From contig JAGOUF010000001.1 of NCBI GenBank assembly GCA_018061385.1, positions 1 through 22,193 on the forward strand: a stretch of DNA of 22,193 bases, in the 5' to 3' direction. The position numbers and the translations under genes were made by a program. How positions within the stretch are numbered: position 1 is the stretch's first letter; every line of letters begins with the position of its first letter. The notes beneath the pieces are model-generated. The model was given only the letters and a program-made list of their open reading frames with translations, did not search any database and was not told the DNA's origin. Source of the stretch: Chitinophagaceae bacterium (lineage in GTDB: Bacteria > Bacteroidota > Bacteroidia > Chitinophagales > Chitinophagaceae). This document shows, piece after piece, positions 8,098 to 16,363 of this stretch.

Positions 8098-8135
8098 AAA
8101 AAACTCCAGCCTGTTGAAGGGTGCAGGAGTTTTTT
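8098..8135 (-). terminator. Hairpin terminator for the SET-domain gene
   Basis: AAAAAACTCC (8098-8107) pairs with GGAGTTTTTT (8126-8135), and the stem extends by GC/GC past one A-A mismatch around a 12-base loop. It lies about 30 bases past the stop of the minus-strand SET gene. The A/T-flanked stem would act in both directions. Confidence 0.8.
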
Positions 8136-8163
8136 AATTTTAAACCATGTTATTGTACTACCA

Positions 8164-8550
8164 TCAATTGTGTGTTTCAAACCAAACAGGTGTTGCATCA
8201 TTGTGTACAGCATTGTAGTTAATGGTTAATTCTTCTCCAGCAACAATATCTCTTACAGTTTTAATGCTCATTGTAGCAGCAGCATAATCCATTTCATACT
8301 CACAGTTAGATAAGTAACTATGGTTGTACATTGAAATATAACCCATGCCCAATGCAGCTTTCTTTTTATTATTTCCCCATTCAAAAATATAATTGTACAA
8401 CATTGTTCCTTCAACAATGCCACGTTCGTTGGCATTTAAAACAAGTACAGGAGAAATTTCAATTGTAGTATTTGCAGGTATATTTTCAGCCGAAAAAACG
8501 CCTTTCCCTTTTTTACCACAATCGCTAATAAATAACATCGAAAGAATCAT
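8164..8550 (-). CDS. Small SET-domain protein (putative lysine methyltransferase)
   Basis: A 128-residue protein made almost entirely of a SET domain, the SAM-dependent protein lysine methyltransferase fold. Seen are the N-terminal KGKGVFSAENIPANTTI strand pair (about residues 15-31), the YNHSYLSNCEY knot motif (the NHS..N equivalent of NHxCxPN), and GEELTINYN, the GEElt.dY-like motif with the catalytic Tyr. The family is best known from eukaryotic histone methylation, but single-domain versions are common in bacteria, where targets are mostly unknown. There is no signal peptide. The start may be Met1 or Met5 (8538), since the first four residues add nothing to the fold. It is divergent from mgtE, with 102 bases between the starts. 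Confidence 0.85.
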   Translation of the reverse strand: MILSMLFISDCGKKGKGVFSAENIPANTTIEISPVLVLNANERGIVEGTMLYNYIFEWGNNKKKAALGMGYISMYNHSYLSNCEYEMDYAAATMSIKTVRDIVAGEELTINYNAVHNDATPVWFETHN

Positions 8551-8652
8551 ACTCAGTTAATTGCGGCGAATGTACTGTTAAAACATATTGATTGAATTTT
8601 ATTTTGTTGGATACATTTTAATTGTACAAATAAGAATATTTATATTGCACAC

Positions 8653-10044
8653 ATGAGCATGGAATTAGAACAAGAAGACATTTTAGAACAATTCAAACAA
8701 CTAATTACAACCGAAGATAAAATTGCAATTCGTGATTTTTTAAATGTTCAAAACATTAGCGATGTTGCTGAATTAATTTATGCTTACCCCGATGATGAAG
8801 CTACCATTATTGCCAACATGGCCATTCACAGAGCTTCGAAAGTTTTTAAAATACTTGACTTTACTACTCAAAAACAAATTATAGCAGAATTACCTAGCAA
8901 TAAAACTGCTGAATTATTAAATGATTTACCAGCCGATGATAGAACAGATTTTTTAGAAGAATTACCTAAAACAGTTATTCGTGATTTAATTAAACTATTA
9001 GATCCTAATGAAAGAAAAATCACTCTTTCACTATTAGGCTATCCTGAAGATAGTGTTGGCAGATTAATGACGCCAGATTACGTTTTTATATATGCAGAAA
9101 ATACCGTTGAAGAAGTATTTGAAACCATTCGTAAGTATGCAAAAAACAGCGAAACAATTGATGTACTTTATGTAATTAATGAATATGGTGAGTTATTAGA
9201 TGATATACGTATTAGAGATGTAATTCTTGCATCACCCAGAAAAAAAGTAGAAGAGCTTATTGACGGAAGAGTGGTTGCTTTAAATGTTAACGATGATCAA
9301 GAATATGCCAGCCAAGTTTTTAAAATGAACAACCGTGTGGCATTGCCAGTTACAGATGATAACAATAAATTGTTAGGCATTGTAACCATTGATGATATGC
9401 TTTGGGTTGCCAATGAAGAGTTTAGTGAAGACATGCAAAAAATGGGTGGAACAGAAGCACTAGATGAACCTTATTTAGACATGCCCATTTTAAAATTATT
9501 TAGAAAAAGAGTAGGCTGGTTAATTGTATTATTTATTGGCGAAATGCTTACTGCCACTGCAATGGGCTTTTTTGAAGATGAAATTGCAAAAGCTGTTGTG
9601 CTTGCATTATTTATACCATTAATTATTAGTAGTGGTGGCAATAGTGGTAGCCAAGCTAGTACACTTATTATTCAAGCAATGGCAGTTGGAGAAATTACCA
9701 TATCTGATTGGTGGAGAGTTTTACGAAGAGAAATTATAAGTGGATTGTTATTGGGTACTGTTTTGGGAATTATAGGTTTTATACGTGTTGCTGCTTGGCA
9801 TGCAATCATTCCAACTGTGTATGGAGACCATTGGATAATGATTGGTTTTACCGTTGGTTTTAGTTTAATAGGTGTTGTACTTTGGGGCACTTTAAGTGGC
9901 AGCATGTTACCAATTATATTAAAACGTTTAGGTGCTGATCCAGCAGTTTCATCAGCTCCTTTTGTTGCTACTTTGGTTGATGTAACAGGGTTAATTATTT
10001 ATTTCAGTTTTGCATACTTATTTTTACAAGGATTGTTGTTGTAA
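8653..10044 (+). CDS. mgtE: MgtE-type magnesium transporter
   Basis: A 463-residue protein with the full MgtE layout. An N-terminal helical MgtE_N domain (about residues 10-130, with LLNDLPADDRTDFLEELP) is followed by two CBS domains (about 135-260, with RLMTPDYVFI and VALPVTDDNNKLLGIVTIDD). A membrane domain of about five helices comes next (about 285-463). The pore-lining GGNSGSQAST segment and Asp429 in GADPAVSSAPF, equivalent to the Mg2+-coordinating Asp of the Thermus thermophilus channel, are present. The cytosolic domains sense Mg2+ and gate the inner-membrane pore. The start could be either Met1 or Met3 (ATG AGC ATG); the choice hardly matters. The gene stands alone with its own terminator. 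Confidence 0.96.
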   Translation: MSMELEQEDILEQFKQLITTEDKIAIRDFLNVQNISDVAELIYAYPDDEATIIANMAIHRASKVFKILDFTTQKQIIAELPSNKTAELLNDLPADDRTDFLEELPKTVIRDLIKLLDPNERKITLSLLGYPEDSVGRLMTPDYVFIYAENTVEEVFETIRKYAKNSETIDVLYVINEYGELLDDIRIRDVILASPRKKVEELIDGRVVALNVNDDQEYASQVFKMNNRVALPVTDDNNKLLGIVTIDDMLWVANEEFSEDMQKMGGTEALDEPYLDMPILKLFRKRVGWLIVLFIGEMLTATAMGFFEDEIAKAVVLALFIPLIISSGGNSGSQASTLIIQAMAVGEITISDWWRVLRREIISGLLLGTVLGIIGFIRVAAWHAIIPTVYGDHWIMIGFTVGFSLIGVVLWGTLSGSMLPIILKRLGADPAVSSAPFVATLVDVTGLIIYFSFAYLFLQGLLL

Positions 10045-10046
10045 TA

Positions 10047-10087
10047 AAAAAGGGATTAACTGTGTTAACATAGTTAAATCCCTTTTT
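10047..10087. terminator. Bidirectional hairpin terminator between mgtE and the T9SS cargo gene
   Basis: AAAAAGGGATTAACT (10047-10061) pairs with AGTTAAATCCCTTTTT (10072-10087) with one bulged A, around a 10-base loop. It lies 3 bases after the mgtE stop and 12 bases beyond the convergent gene's stop, with T tracts on both strands, so it can serve both genes. Confidence 0.88.
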
Positions 10088-10098
10088 ATTTTCCCCTA

Positions 10099-12627
10099 TT
10101 AATTTTCTACAATCAACTTTTCAGTTCTTACCTCAATCCCATTGTTAAAATGTACAAAATATATTCCAGACGTAAGTGTACTTACATCAATACTTTTTAC
10201 ACCATATTGTAGTTTACCTAAATTAATATTTTTAACCTGCTTGCCTAATACATTAAAAATAGCAACAGTTGTATTTAATTCATTTGGCTGGCTATAAGTT
10301 AGTTGTACTTTGCCTTTTGCAGGGTTTGGACTTAGTTTAATACTTAACTCTTTTATACTAGATGCCAGTTTTTCTTTAGCATTAAATACCAAACTGAACC
10401 TATTATTGATGCTTGTTGTGTTATTGCTAATGCTAAAGCTGTAGGTATTGTCATTCGTAATATCTGTTAAGGTATTGGTTAAAGCATCTTTTAAATACAA
10501 CTTATTATTACCTGTAATTGCATTGAGTGTTTGGGTATTAAACGAATAGCTGCCAGCTACCAAATTATTAATACCCAATACCACTTCTCTCTTTTCTGCT
10601 TGCCATGCTTTTAGTGCTGTACCATGATAAATGCTGTATTTGTTTTGTTGCGTATCTACTATATATAAATCTTGTGCTCCTCCGCCTAAATTATAGGCAT
10701 CATACTTTGCATCAAAAACATCGGTTACCGCATCATCGCCAAAACGCACTACTACTTCATCAGTATCTTGCGTAGTTTCATTTATGAGTGTAAGACTTAT
10801 TCGATTATATATAATATTGTTTGTTCTAAATACAGTGTTGGTAGGATTATTTGCAACTTTATCAGCTTCTTGCCAACCTAAACTTGGGCCTACTGCATTT
10901 GTTCTTACAAAAAAACTACAGTAGGCTTCTATATATTGGCTACCTCCATTAGCTGCACTATTATTAATATAAGTACCATAATTACCTCCATTTAAACTAG
11001 GCCTATATGTATAAATAGCATCATTTACATTGGTTCTTGTTACTAATGTCCAATCTACATTACTAGCATAAGGATTGCTAATTAAATTCCAACCTTTAGT
11101 TCCTGAAGTGTAGGATAAGTTTTGTGTAAAATCTCCCTGACGTAAAGCTCCTGTCATACTAAGGGTTACATTATTAGGTGCTGGTGGATTGCCTGTAAAA
11201 ATATTTGCTTGCCCTTTGCTACCTCTAATTAAACCTCTAAACCCTTGTCCTGCTAAAATTGTGCTTATAGCATTGCCACTCGTTAAAGCAGTCCAACCTG
11301 CATCATTTAGAGCACCATTTCCATTGGCTTCTGTAAACGTAAAAGCTGATGGGCTATTAGAAGTAGTGGTTGTAAAACCATTGGCATTACTGCCTGTTAT
11401 TGCTCCTGTTATATCTATATCATCTGTTAGCTCTGTAACATTCATTGCTGTACTAAATGGATGCCCTAAAAATCTGAACTTTCTTCTACCTACACCACCT
11501 AATATAAAACGTTGCACTGTTACATTGCCACTTATATAACCTCCTGCTGATGTACCTGTAGCTACTCTTGCAGTATTGGTTGAAGTGCTACTTAAAGTAA
11601 GTTTACTATTGGTTGTTAATATAGCACCACTATTTACAGTTAATGTTCCATTAAAATCAAAAGCTGTGCCTTGTAAAGCTGAATTAGCAGCAATGATTAA
11701 ACTTCCTGTACCTGCTATGCCATTGCCATTATTAGTAATATCTCCATTAATAGTGGCAGTTATACCAGTAGTTGTTAAAGAAGCTCCATTATTGATTGTT
11801 AGAGTTTTACAAGTAAAACTGCTAGGAGCAGTATTACTGGCAATTATTGCATCTACTGTAGAAGTTGGAGCAGAGTTACTCCAAGTAGAACCATTCCAAG
11901 TGGTATTTGTGGGTGCTGCAAAAGTGCCAGTAACTTCAATTAAATCAATCCCCAATTCTTCTGTACCACCAGCCTGATCGAAATTTAGCTTAATGGTTAA
12001 AGATGTTCCTGTTCCTGCAATGGAGAATATATATTTTGTAAAATCCAATCTGTCACAATAAGTTACTTCAGCACCATCAATAGCACCATTTAAATTTTCA
12101 TCAATTGTTAAACGACCACCAGTAACAGCATTTCCCATAAATCTACCTACAGTAAAATAGTTAACCCCATCAAAGCTTGCTTTAATATTAATTGAATCCG
12201 AAACCTCCCATCTTACATTATTATTGTTAGAAGTAGCTAGATAAAGTGATACTTTTAACGTGTTGTAATTGGTTACGTTAATTGAACTAGTGGTTATATC
12301 ACCTGGTGGATTTGCATTAGGAACAGGTGTGCTGCTTCGAATATCTTCACCGGCCCAATAATAAGTACCTTGTAAATTGGTTAAAGCAGTTCCGTGTCCT
12401 GATGCACATGTGCCAGGAGGCAAAGCTGGATTGGTATTGGTTCTTAAAAAAAAATCTGGATTTGCTCCAGGAGAACCTGAACATAAATTAAATGTATTAC
12501 TTGTGTATCTCGAACCTTCACCATCTGTTTCAAAGCTTTCCGAAAAAAGAGTAGTTTGTGCATTACTATTAATAAGAAAGACACATACACAAATAATTGA
12601 TAGTATTAGTTTTGTACGATACATCAT
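10099..12627 (-). CDS. Secreted T9SS type A sorting-domain protein
   Basis: A large secreted protein of 842 residues from the chosen ATG at 12627 (MMYRTK); eight more in-frame codons upstream are unlikely, because the signal peptide begins here. The signal peptide ends near SNAQ (residue about 24). The N-terminal part (about 25-250) looks like a jelly-roll or LamG-type beta domain (SESFETDGEG, LDFTKYIFSIAGTG, GIDLIEVTGTF). The middle is Thr/Asn/Gly-rich beta repeat sequence (TTTGITATINGDITNNGNG) typical of Bacteroidota surface proteins. The final 80 or so residues form a T9SS type A C-terminal sorting domain (IKLSPNPAKGKVQLTY, then GIYFVHFNNG and a basic tail). T9SS CTD proteins are exported through the outer membrane and often anchored at the surface. 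No enzyme motif is seen; adhesin or matrix function is only a guess. Confidence 0.88.
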   Translation of the reverse strand: MMYRTKLILSIICVCVFLINSNAQTTLFSESFETDGEGSRYTSNTFNLCSGSPGANPDFFLRTNTNPALPPGTCASGHGTALTNLQGTYYWAGEDIRSSTPVPNANPPGDITTSSINVTNYNTLKVSLYLATSNNNNVRWEVSDSINIKASFDGVNYFTVGRFMGNAVTGGRLTIDENLNGAIDGAEVTYCDRLDFTKYIFSIAGTGTSLTIKLNFDQAGGTEELGIDLIEVTGTFAAPTNTTWNGSTWSNSAPTSTVDAIIASNTAPSSFTCKTLTINNGASLTTTGITATINGDITNNGNGIAGTGSLIIAANSALQGTAFDFNGTLTVNSGAILTTNSKLTLSSTSTNTARVATGTSAGGYISGNVTVQRFILGGVGRRKFRFLGHPFSTAMNVTELTDDIDITGAITGSNANGFTTTTSNSPSAFTFTEANGNGALNDAGWTALTSGNAISTILAGQGFRGLIRGSKGQANIFTGNPPAPNNVTLSMTGALRQGDFTQNLSYTSGTKGWNLISNPYASNVDWTLVTRTNVNDAIYTYRPSLNGGNYGTYINNSAANGGSQYIEAYCSFFVRTNAVGPSLGWQEADKVANNPTNTVFRTNNIIYNRISLTLINETTQDTDEVVVRFGDDAVTDVFDAKYDAYNLGGGAQDLYIVDTQQNKYSIYHGTALKAWQAEKREVVLGINNLVAGSYSFNTQTLNAITGNNKLYLKDALTNTLTDITNDNTYSFSISNNTTSINNRFSLVFNAKEKLASSIKELSIKLSPNPAKGKVQLTYSQPNELNTTVAIFNVLGKQVKNINLGKLQYGVKSIDVSTLTSGIYFVHFNNGIEVRTEKLIVEN

Positions 12628-12700
12628 ATAGATTTTAAAGATGTTAGGCAATAAAAACTAAAGTAAAACTGTATTGGTTATAGTGGTTTAATAGATTTGA

Positions 12701-12730
12701 TAAGTGATGACCAACATTATATAAGTGATA
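12701..12730 (-). promoter_or_regulatory. Candidate LytTR-type operator upstream of the T9SS cargo gene
   Basis: Two 9-bp direct repeats, TAAGTGATG (12701-12709) and TAAGTGATA (12722-12730), are separated by 12 bases, a start-to-start period of 21. LytTR regulators typically bind paired 9-bp direct repeats at this period. The pair lies 73 bases upstream of the minus-strand start at 12627. Reading toward that gene, the near repeat is 35 bases before a TACTTTAG string (12658-12665), a 7-of-8 match to the -7 box. The same half-site recurs at 15782-15790. Confidence 0.45.
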
Positions 12731-12733
12731 GAA

Positions 12734-12766
12734 AAAGGGTATCTCAGGTTTTCTGAAATACCCTTT
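12734..12766 (-). terminator. Hairpin terminator after the RCC1-repeat gene
   Basis: A 14-bp stem (12734-12747 with 12753-12766) containing one mismatch, a 5-base GTTTT loop and, on the minus strand, a CCCTTTTTCT tail. It starts 16 bases past the stop of the minus-strand RCC1-repeat gene. Confidence 0.85.
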
Positions 12767-12782
12767 AAACTAGAAAATTTGT

Positions 12783-15605
12783 TTATAGTTTAATAATTTT
12801 TGTTCTTTGCCCATCGCTCAATTGAATTATATAAACTCCTTTGCTCATTTCATTAACCTTGCATACAGTTAAGCCGTTTAACAATATGCCTTGCTGTATA
12901 GGTTTACCATGAATTGTTGAAATTGTGTATGAAATTGGCTTAGTAATATTTTCTCCTAAATCAATTGTAATCGAATTGCCAATTATTGGGTTTGGATATA
13001 CACTTAATTTAGTAATATCTAGTTTAAAAGTTACTGCTATAATTTTACTGTATTTAAAACTTCCATCATTATCAAAAATTTGTAATCTATAATACAGAGT
13101 TTTTACATTTAAGCCACTCAAGTCGTCAATAAATTTATAACTATTATTTCCAATACCAATTGCTTCAATACGGTCTTTGTTTTTAAATTCAATACCATCA
13201 CTGCTCTTTTGAACTATAAAATAAGTAGTATTAATTTCGGCAATAGTTTTCCATTTTAGTTGAATTGATTTTTCTTGCTGTTCAACTGTAAAATTTAAAC
13301 TGCTTAATGGTAATGCAGTGTTACAAGTAAAAATGCTAGCACTAACTGTTGACCCAATGCCCAATTGTCCATTGGTATTGCTACCAGTTAAACAGGTACT
13401 AGTTCTGTTAGGTGTAATTACACTTGTGTGGCTATTGCTTGCTCCTCCACCTATTTGTAAACCAATTATATTAAATTGTGAAGCCACTATCACTGGTGTA
13501 GAACTATTTGTAGTTGTTCCGTTTCCATATTGACCACTTAAGTTACTGCCCCAAGCCCATAAAGTTCCATCACTTTTTACAGCAGAAGAATTTATAGAAC
13601 TTGCCGAAATATTTATCCATTTATTGTCTGTACCAATTTGTACAGGGCTGCTTCTTTGTGTGATTGTACCATCACCTAATTGACTGCTTGAATTCCAACC
13701 CCAAGCCCATAATGTACCATTACTTTTTAAGCCAATTGTATGAGATGCACCAGCTACAATTTTTATCCAAGTATTGTCTGTACCTATTTGTATAGGGCTA
13801 GTTCTTTGAGAAGTTGTTCCATCTCCAATTTGTCCATTTAAGTTCACTCCCCAGGCCCATAAAGTACCATCTGCTTTTAATGCTAAACTATAATTTGCAC
13901 CAATGGCAATACTCGTCCAAGTATTATCTGTTCCAATTTGAATAGGACTATTTTTGGAAATCACAGTTCCGTCGCCTAACTGACCATTTACATTTTTACC
14001 CCAAGCCCATAAAGTACCATTTGCTTTTAATGCAATGTTGTGATATTCACCTGCAGCAATTGTAGCCCAAGAATCGTCTGTACCAATTTGAATAGGAGTA
14101 GAAGAGTTGGTGTTTGTACCATTACCCAATTGACCATTGTTGTTGTACCCCCAAGCCCATAAAGTACCATTATTTTGAATGGCCATAACATGTTCAAACC
14201 CAGTTGTAACTGCAATAAAGTTTGTATCTGATTGTATTTTAACTGGCGAAGTTTTTGAGGTTGTTGTACCATCGCCTAATTGACCCCTACTATTGTTTCC
14301 CCAGCTCCAAATAGTACCATCAGTATTTAAAGCAATTGAATGATTGGCTGCAAGTGCAATATTTAAAATACCTGATTGCCTAGAACTTGTAGTAACGGGA
14401 TTTATTTTTGACACAAAGTTGCCAATACCTAATGCACCCTCAAGATTATTGCCCCAAACCCAAAGAGAGCCATCACTTTTTTCGGCAACACAATGTCTAA
14501 ATCCTCCATCTACTTTTACCCATTTATCATCTGTACCATTTTGAGTGGGTATAGATTTATCAAGTCCCGTGCCATCACCTAATTGACCATAGTTTGAATT
14601 ATCGCCCCAAACCCAAAGTGTACCATTGTTTTTTATAGCAAATGATGAATATGCTTGGGATGCAATGTTTACCCACTTTGTAGTACTTGCAATTGCAACA
14701 GGTGCATTTTTATTAACAGTTGTACCATCACCTAACTGCCCATTATTGTTATAACCCCAACTCCAAAGAGAACCATCAGATTTTAAAGCCAAAGTATGAA
14801 AATAACCACCTACAACATTTATCCAATTTGTATTTGTACCAATTTGTGTTGGCACTAGTTTGTTAGTAGTTGTAGCATCGCCCAATTGACCATATAAGTT
14901 ATAACCCCAAGCCCAAAGCGTACCATTTGTTTTAATAGCAAGCGAATGAGAATTTCCAGCTGAAATGTTTGACCAACTATTATCAGTGCCAATTTGTGTG
15001 GGCAATCTTTTTACAGCAAGTGTATTATCACCTAGTTGGCCAGAAGCATTGTCGCCCCAAGCCCATAAAGTTCCATCGCTTTTTGTTGCAATAGTATGGT
15101 TAGAACCACATGCAATGCTTGTCCATTTATTATCTGATCCTATTTGTGTTGGTACCAATTTGTCAACAGTTCCACCATCTCCTAATTGCCCATAAATATT
15201 ATCACCCCAAGCCCAAATTGTACCATCAGACTTTAGGCTAATTGTAAAATTTTGCCCTACACCAACACTTACCCATTTATTATCTGTACCAATTTGAACC
15301 CAACTGTTTGTATTAACCAACGTTCCATTCCCTAGTTGTCCATAATTATTTTGTCCTGATGCCCAGAGTGTTCCATTTGCTCTAATTTCAAAACTACTTT
15401 TTGAATCTGGACCAGAAAATAAACGCTGATAATTGTTTCTTGCACCACCAATATTTTTATTTGAATTGTTTTGTGCAATTGTGGTGGTTGAAACTATTAG
15501 GAAAAACAAAATGTAAATCAACTCAGTTTGCTTGAAAATAGAAAATTTTAAAAATATATTTTTAAAGAAAGTTTGATGCTTTGTTTGTGTGTTAAATTGT
15601 ATCAT
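12783..15605 (-). CDS. Secreted RCC1-repeat protein with T9SS sorting domain
   Basis: A 940-residue secreted protein. A long N-terminal leader (about 29 polar/basic residues, then a hydrophobic run ending TTTIAQ near 45) precedes 14 RCC1-type repeats, residues 78-763. Each is about 49 residues with the pattern GTLWAWGxNxxGQLGDGT followed by PxQIGTDNxW and hxxALKxD; the fourteenth is degenerate. RCC1 proteins fold as seven-bladed propellers, so 14 repeats suggest two tandem propellers. Residues 764-863 form a fibronectin-like beta domain common before T9SS tails (SIQLKWKTIAEINTTYFIVQ). The last 77 residues are a T9SS C-terminal sorting domain (LSVYPNPIIGNS, GVYIIQLSDGQ, basic end). It should be surface-exposed or released. 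No other Met is available near the leader, supporting this start. Bacterial RCC1 proteins have no established common function; ligand binding or adhesion is a guess. Confidence 0.9.
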   Translation of the reverse strand: MIQFNTQTKHQTFFKNIFLKFSIFKQTELIYILFFLIVSTTTIAQNNSNKNIGGARNNYQRLFSGPDSKSSFEIRANGTLWASGQNNYGQLGNGTLVNTNSWVQIGTDNKWVSVGVGQNFTISLKSDGTIWAWGDNIYGQLGDGGTVDKLVPTQIGSDNKWTSIACGSNHTIATKSDGTLWAWGDNASGQLGDNTLAVKRLPTQIGTDNSWSNISAGNSHSLAIKTNGTLWAWGYNLYGQLGDATTTNKLVPTQIGTNTNWINVVGGYFHTLALKSDGSLWSWGYNNNGQLGDGTTVNKNAPVAIASTTKWVNIASQAYSSFAIKNNGTLWVWGDNSNYGQLGDGTGLDKSIPTQNGTDDKWVKVDGGFRHCVAEKSDGSLWVWGNNLEGALGIGNFVSKINPVTTSSRQSGILNIALAANHSIALNTDGTIWSWGNNSRGQLGDGTTTSKTSPVKIQSDTNFIAVTTGFEHVMAIQNNGTLWAWGYNNNGQLGNGTNTNSSTPIQIGTDDSWATIAAGEYHNIALKANGTLWAWGKNVNGQLGDGTVISKNSPIQIGTDNTWTSIAIGANYSLALKADGTLWAWGVNLNGQIGDGTTSQRTSPIQIGTDNTWIKIVAGASHTIGLKSNGTLWAWGWNSSSQLGDGTITQRSSPVQIGTDNKWINISASSINSSAVKSDGTLWAWGSNLSGQYGNGTTTNSSTPVIVASQFNIIGLQIGGGASNSHTSVITPNRTSTCLTGSNTNGQLGIGSTVSASIFTCNTALPLSSLNFTVEQQEKSIQLKWKTIAEINTTYFIVQKSSDGIEFKNKDRIEAIGIGNNSYKFIDDLSGLNVKTLYYRLQIFDNDGSFKYSKIIAVTFKLDITKLSVYPNPIIGNSITIDLGENITKPISYTISTIHGKPIQQGILLNGLTVCKVNEMSKGVYIIQLSDGQRTKIIKL
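13317..15374 (-). repeat. Tandem array of about 14 RCC1-coding repeats (147-bp period)
   Basis: The coding sequence for residues 78-763 is a diverged tandem array with a unit near 147 bp. The recurring minus-strand words encode GTLWAWG and GQLGDGT. The repeats differ enough at the DNA level to be readable, but they are a likely site of recombination or assembly collapse. Confidence 0.85.
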
Positions 15606-15760
15606 AATTAATCGTTTTAATAATTAAACCTACAATTGTTAGCAGAGGTTACTTTTTTACATTTTATAACTGAATGAATGTATTTGGCAATTGAAAAATT
15701 GCTTTTAAACACTTGAAGTTTGTGTTTCAAAATTGATAAGTAAAAAAAGTATCTAAAACG

Positions 15761-15790
15761 CTGCACTCGTAAAACAGAACACATCACTTA
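15761..15790 (+). promoter_or_regulatory. Candidate LytTR-type operator upstream of the broken gene/kinase operon
   Basis: CATCACTTA (15782-15790) is the exact reverse complement of the half-site TAAGTGATG at 12701. Exactly 21 bases upstream lies CTGCACTCG (15761-15769), which on the other strand keeps the AGTG core. The site is 62 bases before the ATG at 15853, and 33 bases before a TAACTTGG string (15824-15831), a 7-of-8 match to the -7 box. This spacing closely mirrors that of the site upstream of the T9SS gene. It also lies in the divergent region of the RCC1-repeat gene. Confidence 0.38.
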
Positions 15791-15852
15791 TATAACGATG
15801 TGGTAAAAAAGAGCAAGCTGTTTTAACTTGGCTATTCATAATTTATTATTGT

Positions 15853-16353
15853 ATGATAATTGATACAATTGATAGTCAAACTTTTTATTTAAAGAATAAC
15901 GAAAACCAAATATTGGGCAGCCTCATTTATTTAAAGGCTGATTTTAGTGAGGCAACTATTGAAACAGATAAAAAATTTGTGTTGCAGTTGATAAGTGTAG
16001 GTACTTGGACTACTTACTTGTTGCATACAGGTAACAATATAAATTTTGCAACTATTAAAGTAGTTTTAGGAGGAGAAATAAGTATTAAAATGTGTAAGGA
16101 TAAAAAATAATTTTTCAAAAAATCAAATAACTGGAAATTAAGATTATCACTTTATAAAAGTTCAACTGAAGAAGTATTAACACTTTTACCAACGCTTAAT
16201 TGGTTAAAACAGTCGCATGATTTTATTATTCAATTAAACGAAGAATTTGAAAATGAATGTAATCCTTTACTTATCTTACAAGCATTACATTGTGCAAACT
16301 GTAGTTTAAGTATGATGATTGATGGTAAAGTACCAGCATTGGTTAGCCTATAA
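15853..16353 (+). pseudogene. Small hypothetical gene interrupted by an in-frame TAA
   Basis: An 85-codon frame starts at ATG 15853 and stops at TAA 16108-16110. The same frame then stays open for 80 more codons to TAA 16351-16353, with protein-like sequence (WKLRLSLYKSSTEEVLTLLP, HDFIIQLNEEFENE, LHCANCSLSMM). No start codon of ordinary type follows the internal stop until close to the end, so the second half is unlikely to be a separate gene. Together the halves make a 166-residue protein like the small uncharacterised Bacteroidota proteins with a beta-rich body and a helical LHC-containing end. The simplest reading is a nonsense mutation. Recoding or a base-call error in the A-rich stretch is possible. 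It ends 10 bases before the histidine kinase start and probably shares its transcript. Function is unknown. Confidence 0.65.
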
Positions 16354-16363
16354 TTTTTTAAAT

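Noticed and set aside
11189..11977. Plus-strand open frames inside the T9SS cargo gene
   Set aside because: They are hydrophobic, Val/Pro/Leu-rich antisense translations of the Thr/Asn-rich repeat gene and have no recognisable domain.
12783..15605. The repeat-rich region as a CRISPR array or tandem satellite
   Set aside because: The repeats have a 147-bp period, are diverged, and encode in-frame RCC1 blades without spacers.
16319..16363. TTG-initiated N-terminal extension of the histidine kinase
   Set aside because: The extension overlaps the end of the preceding gene in another frame and would bury the signal peptide that begins exactly at ATG 16364.
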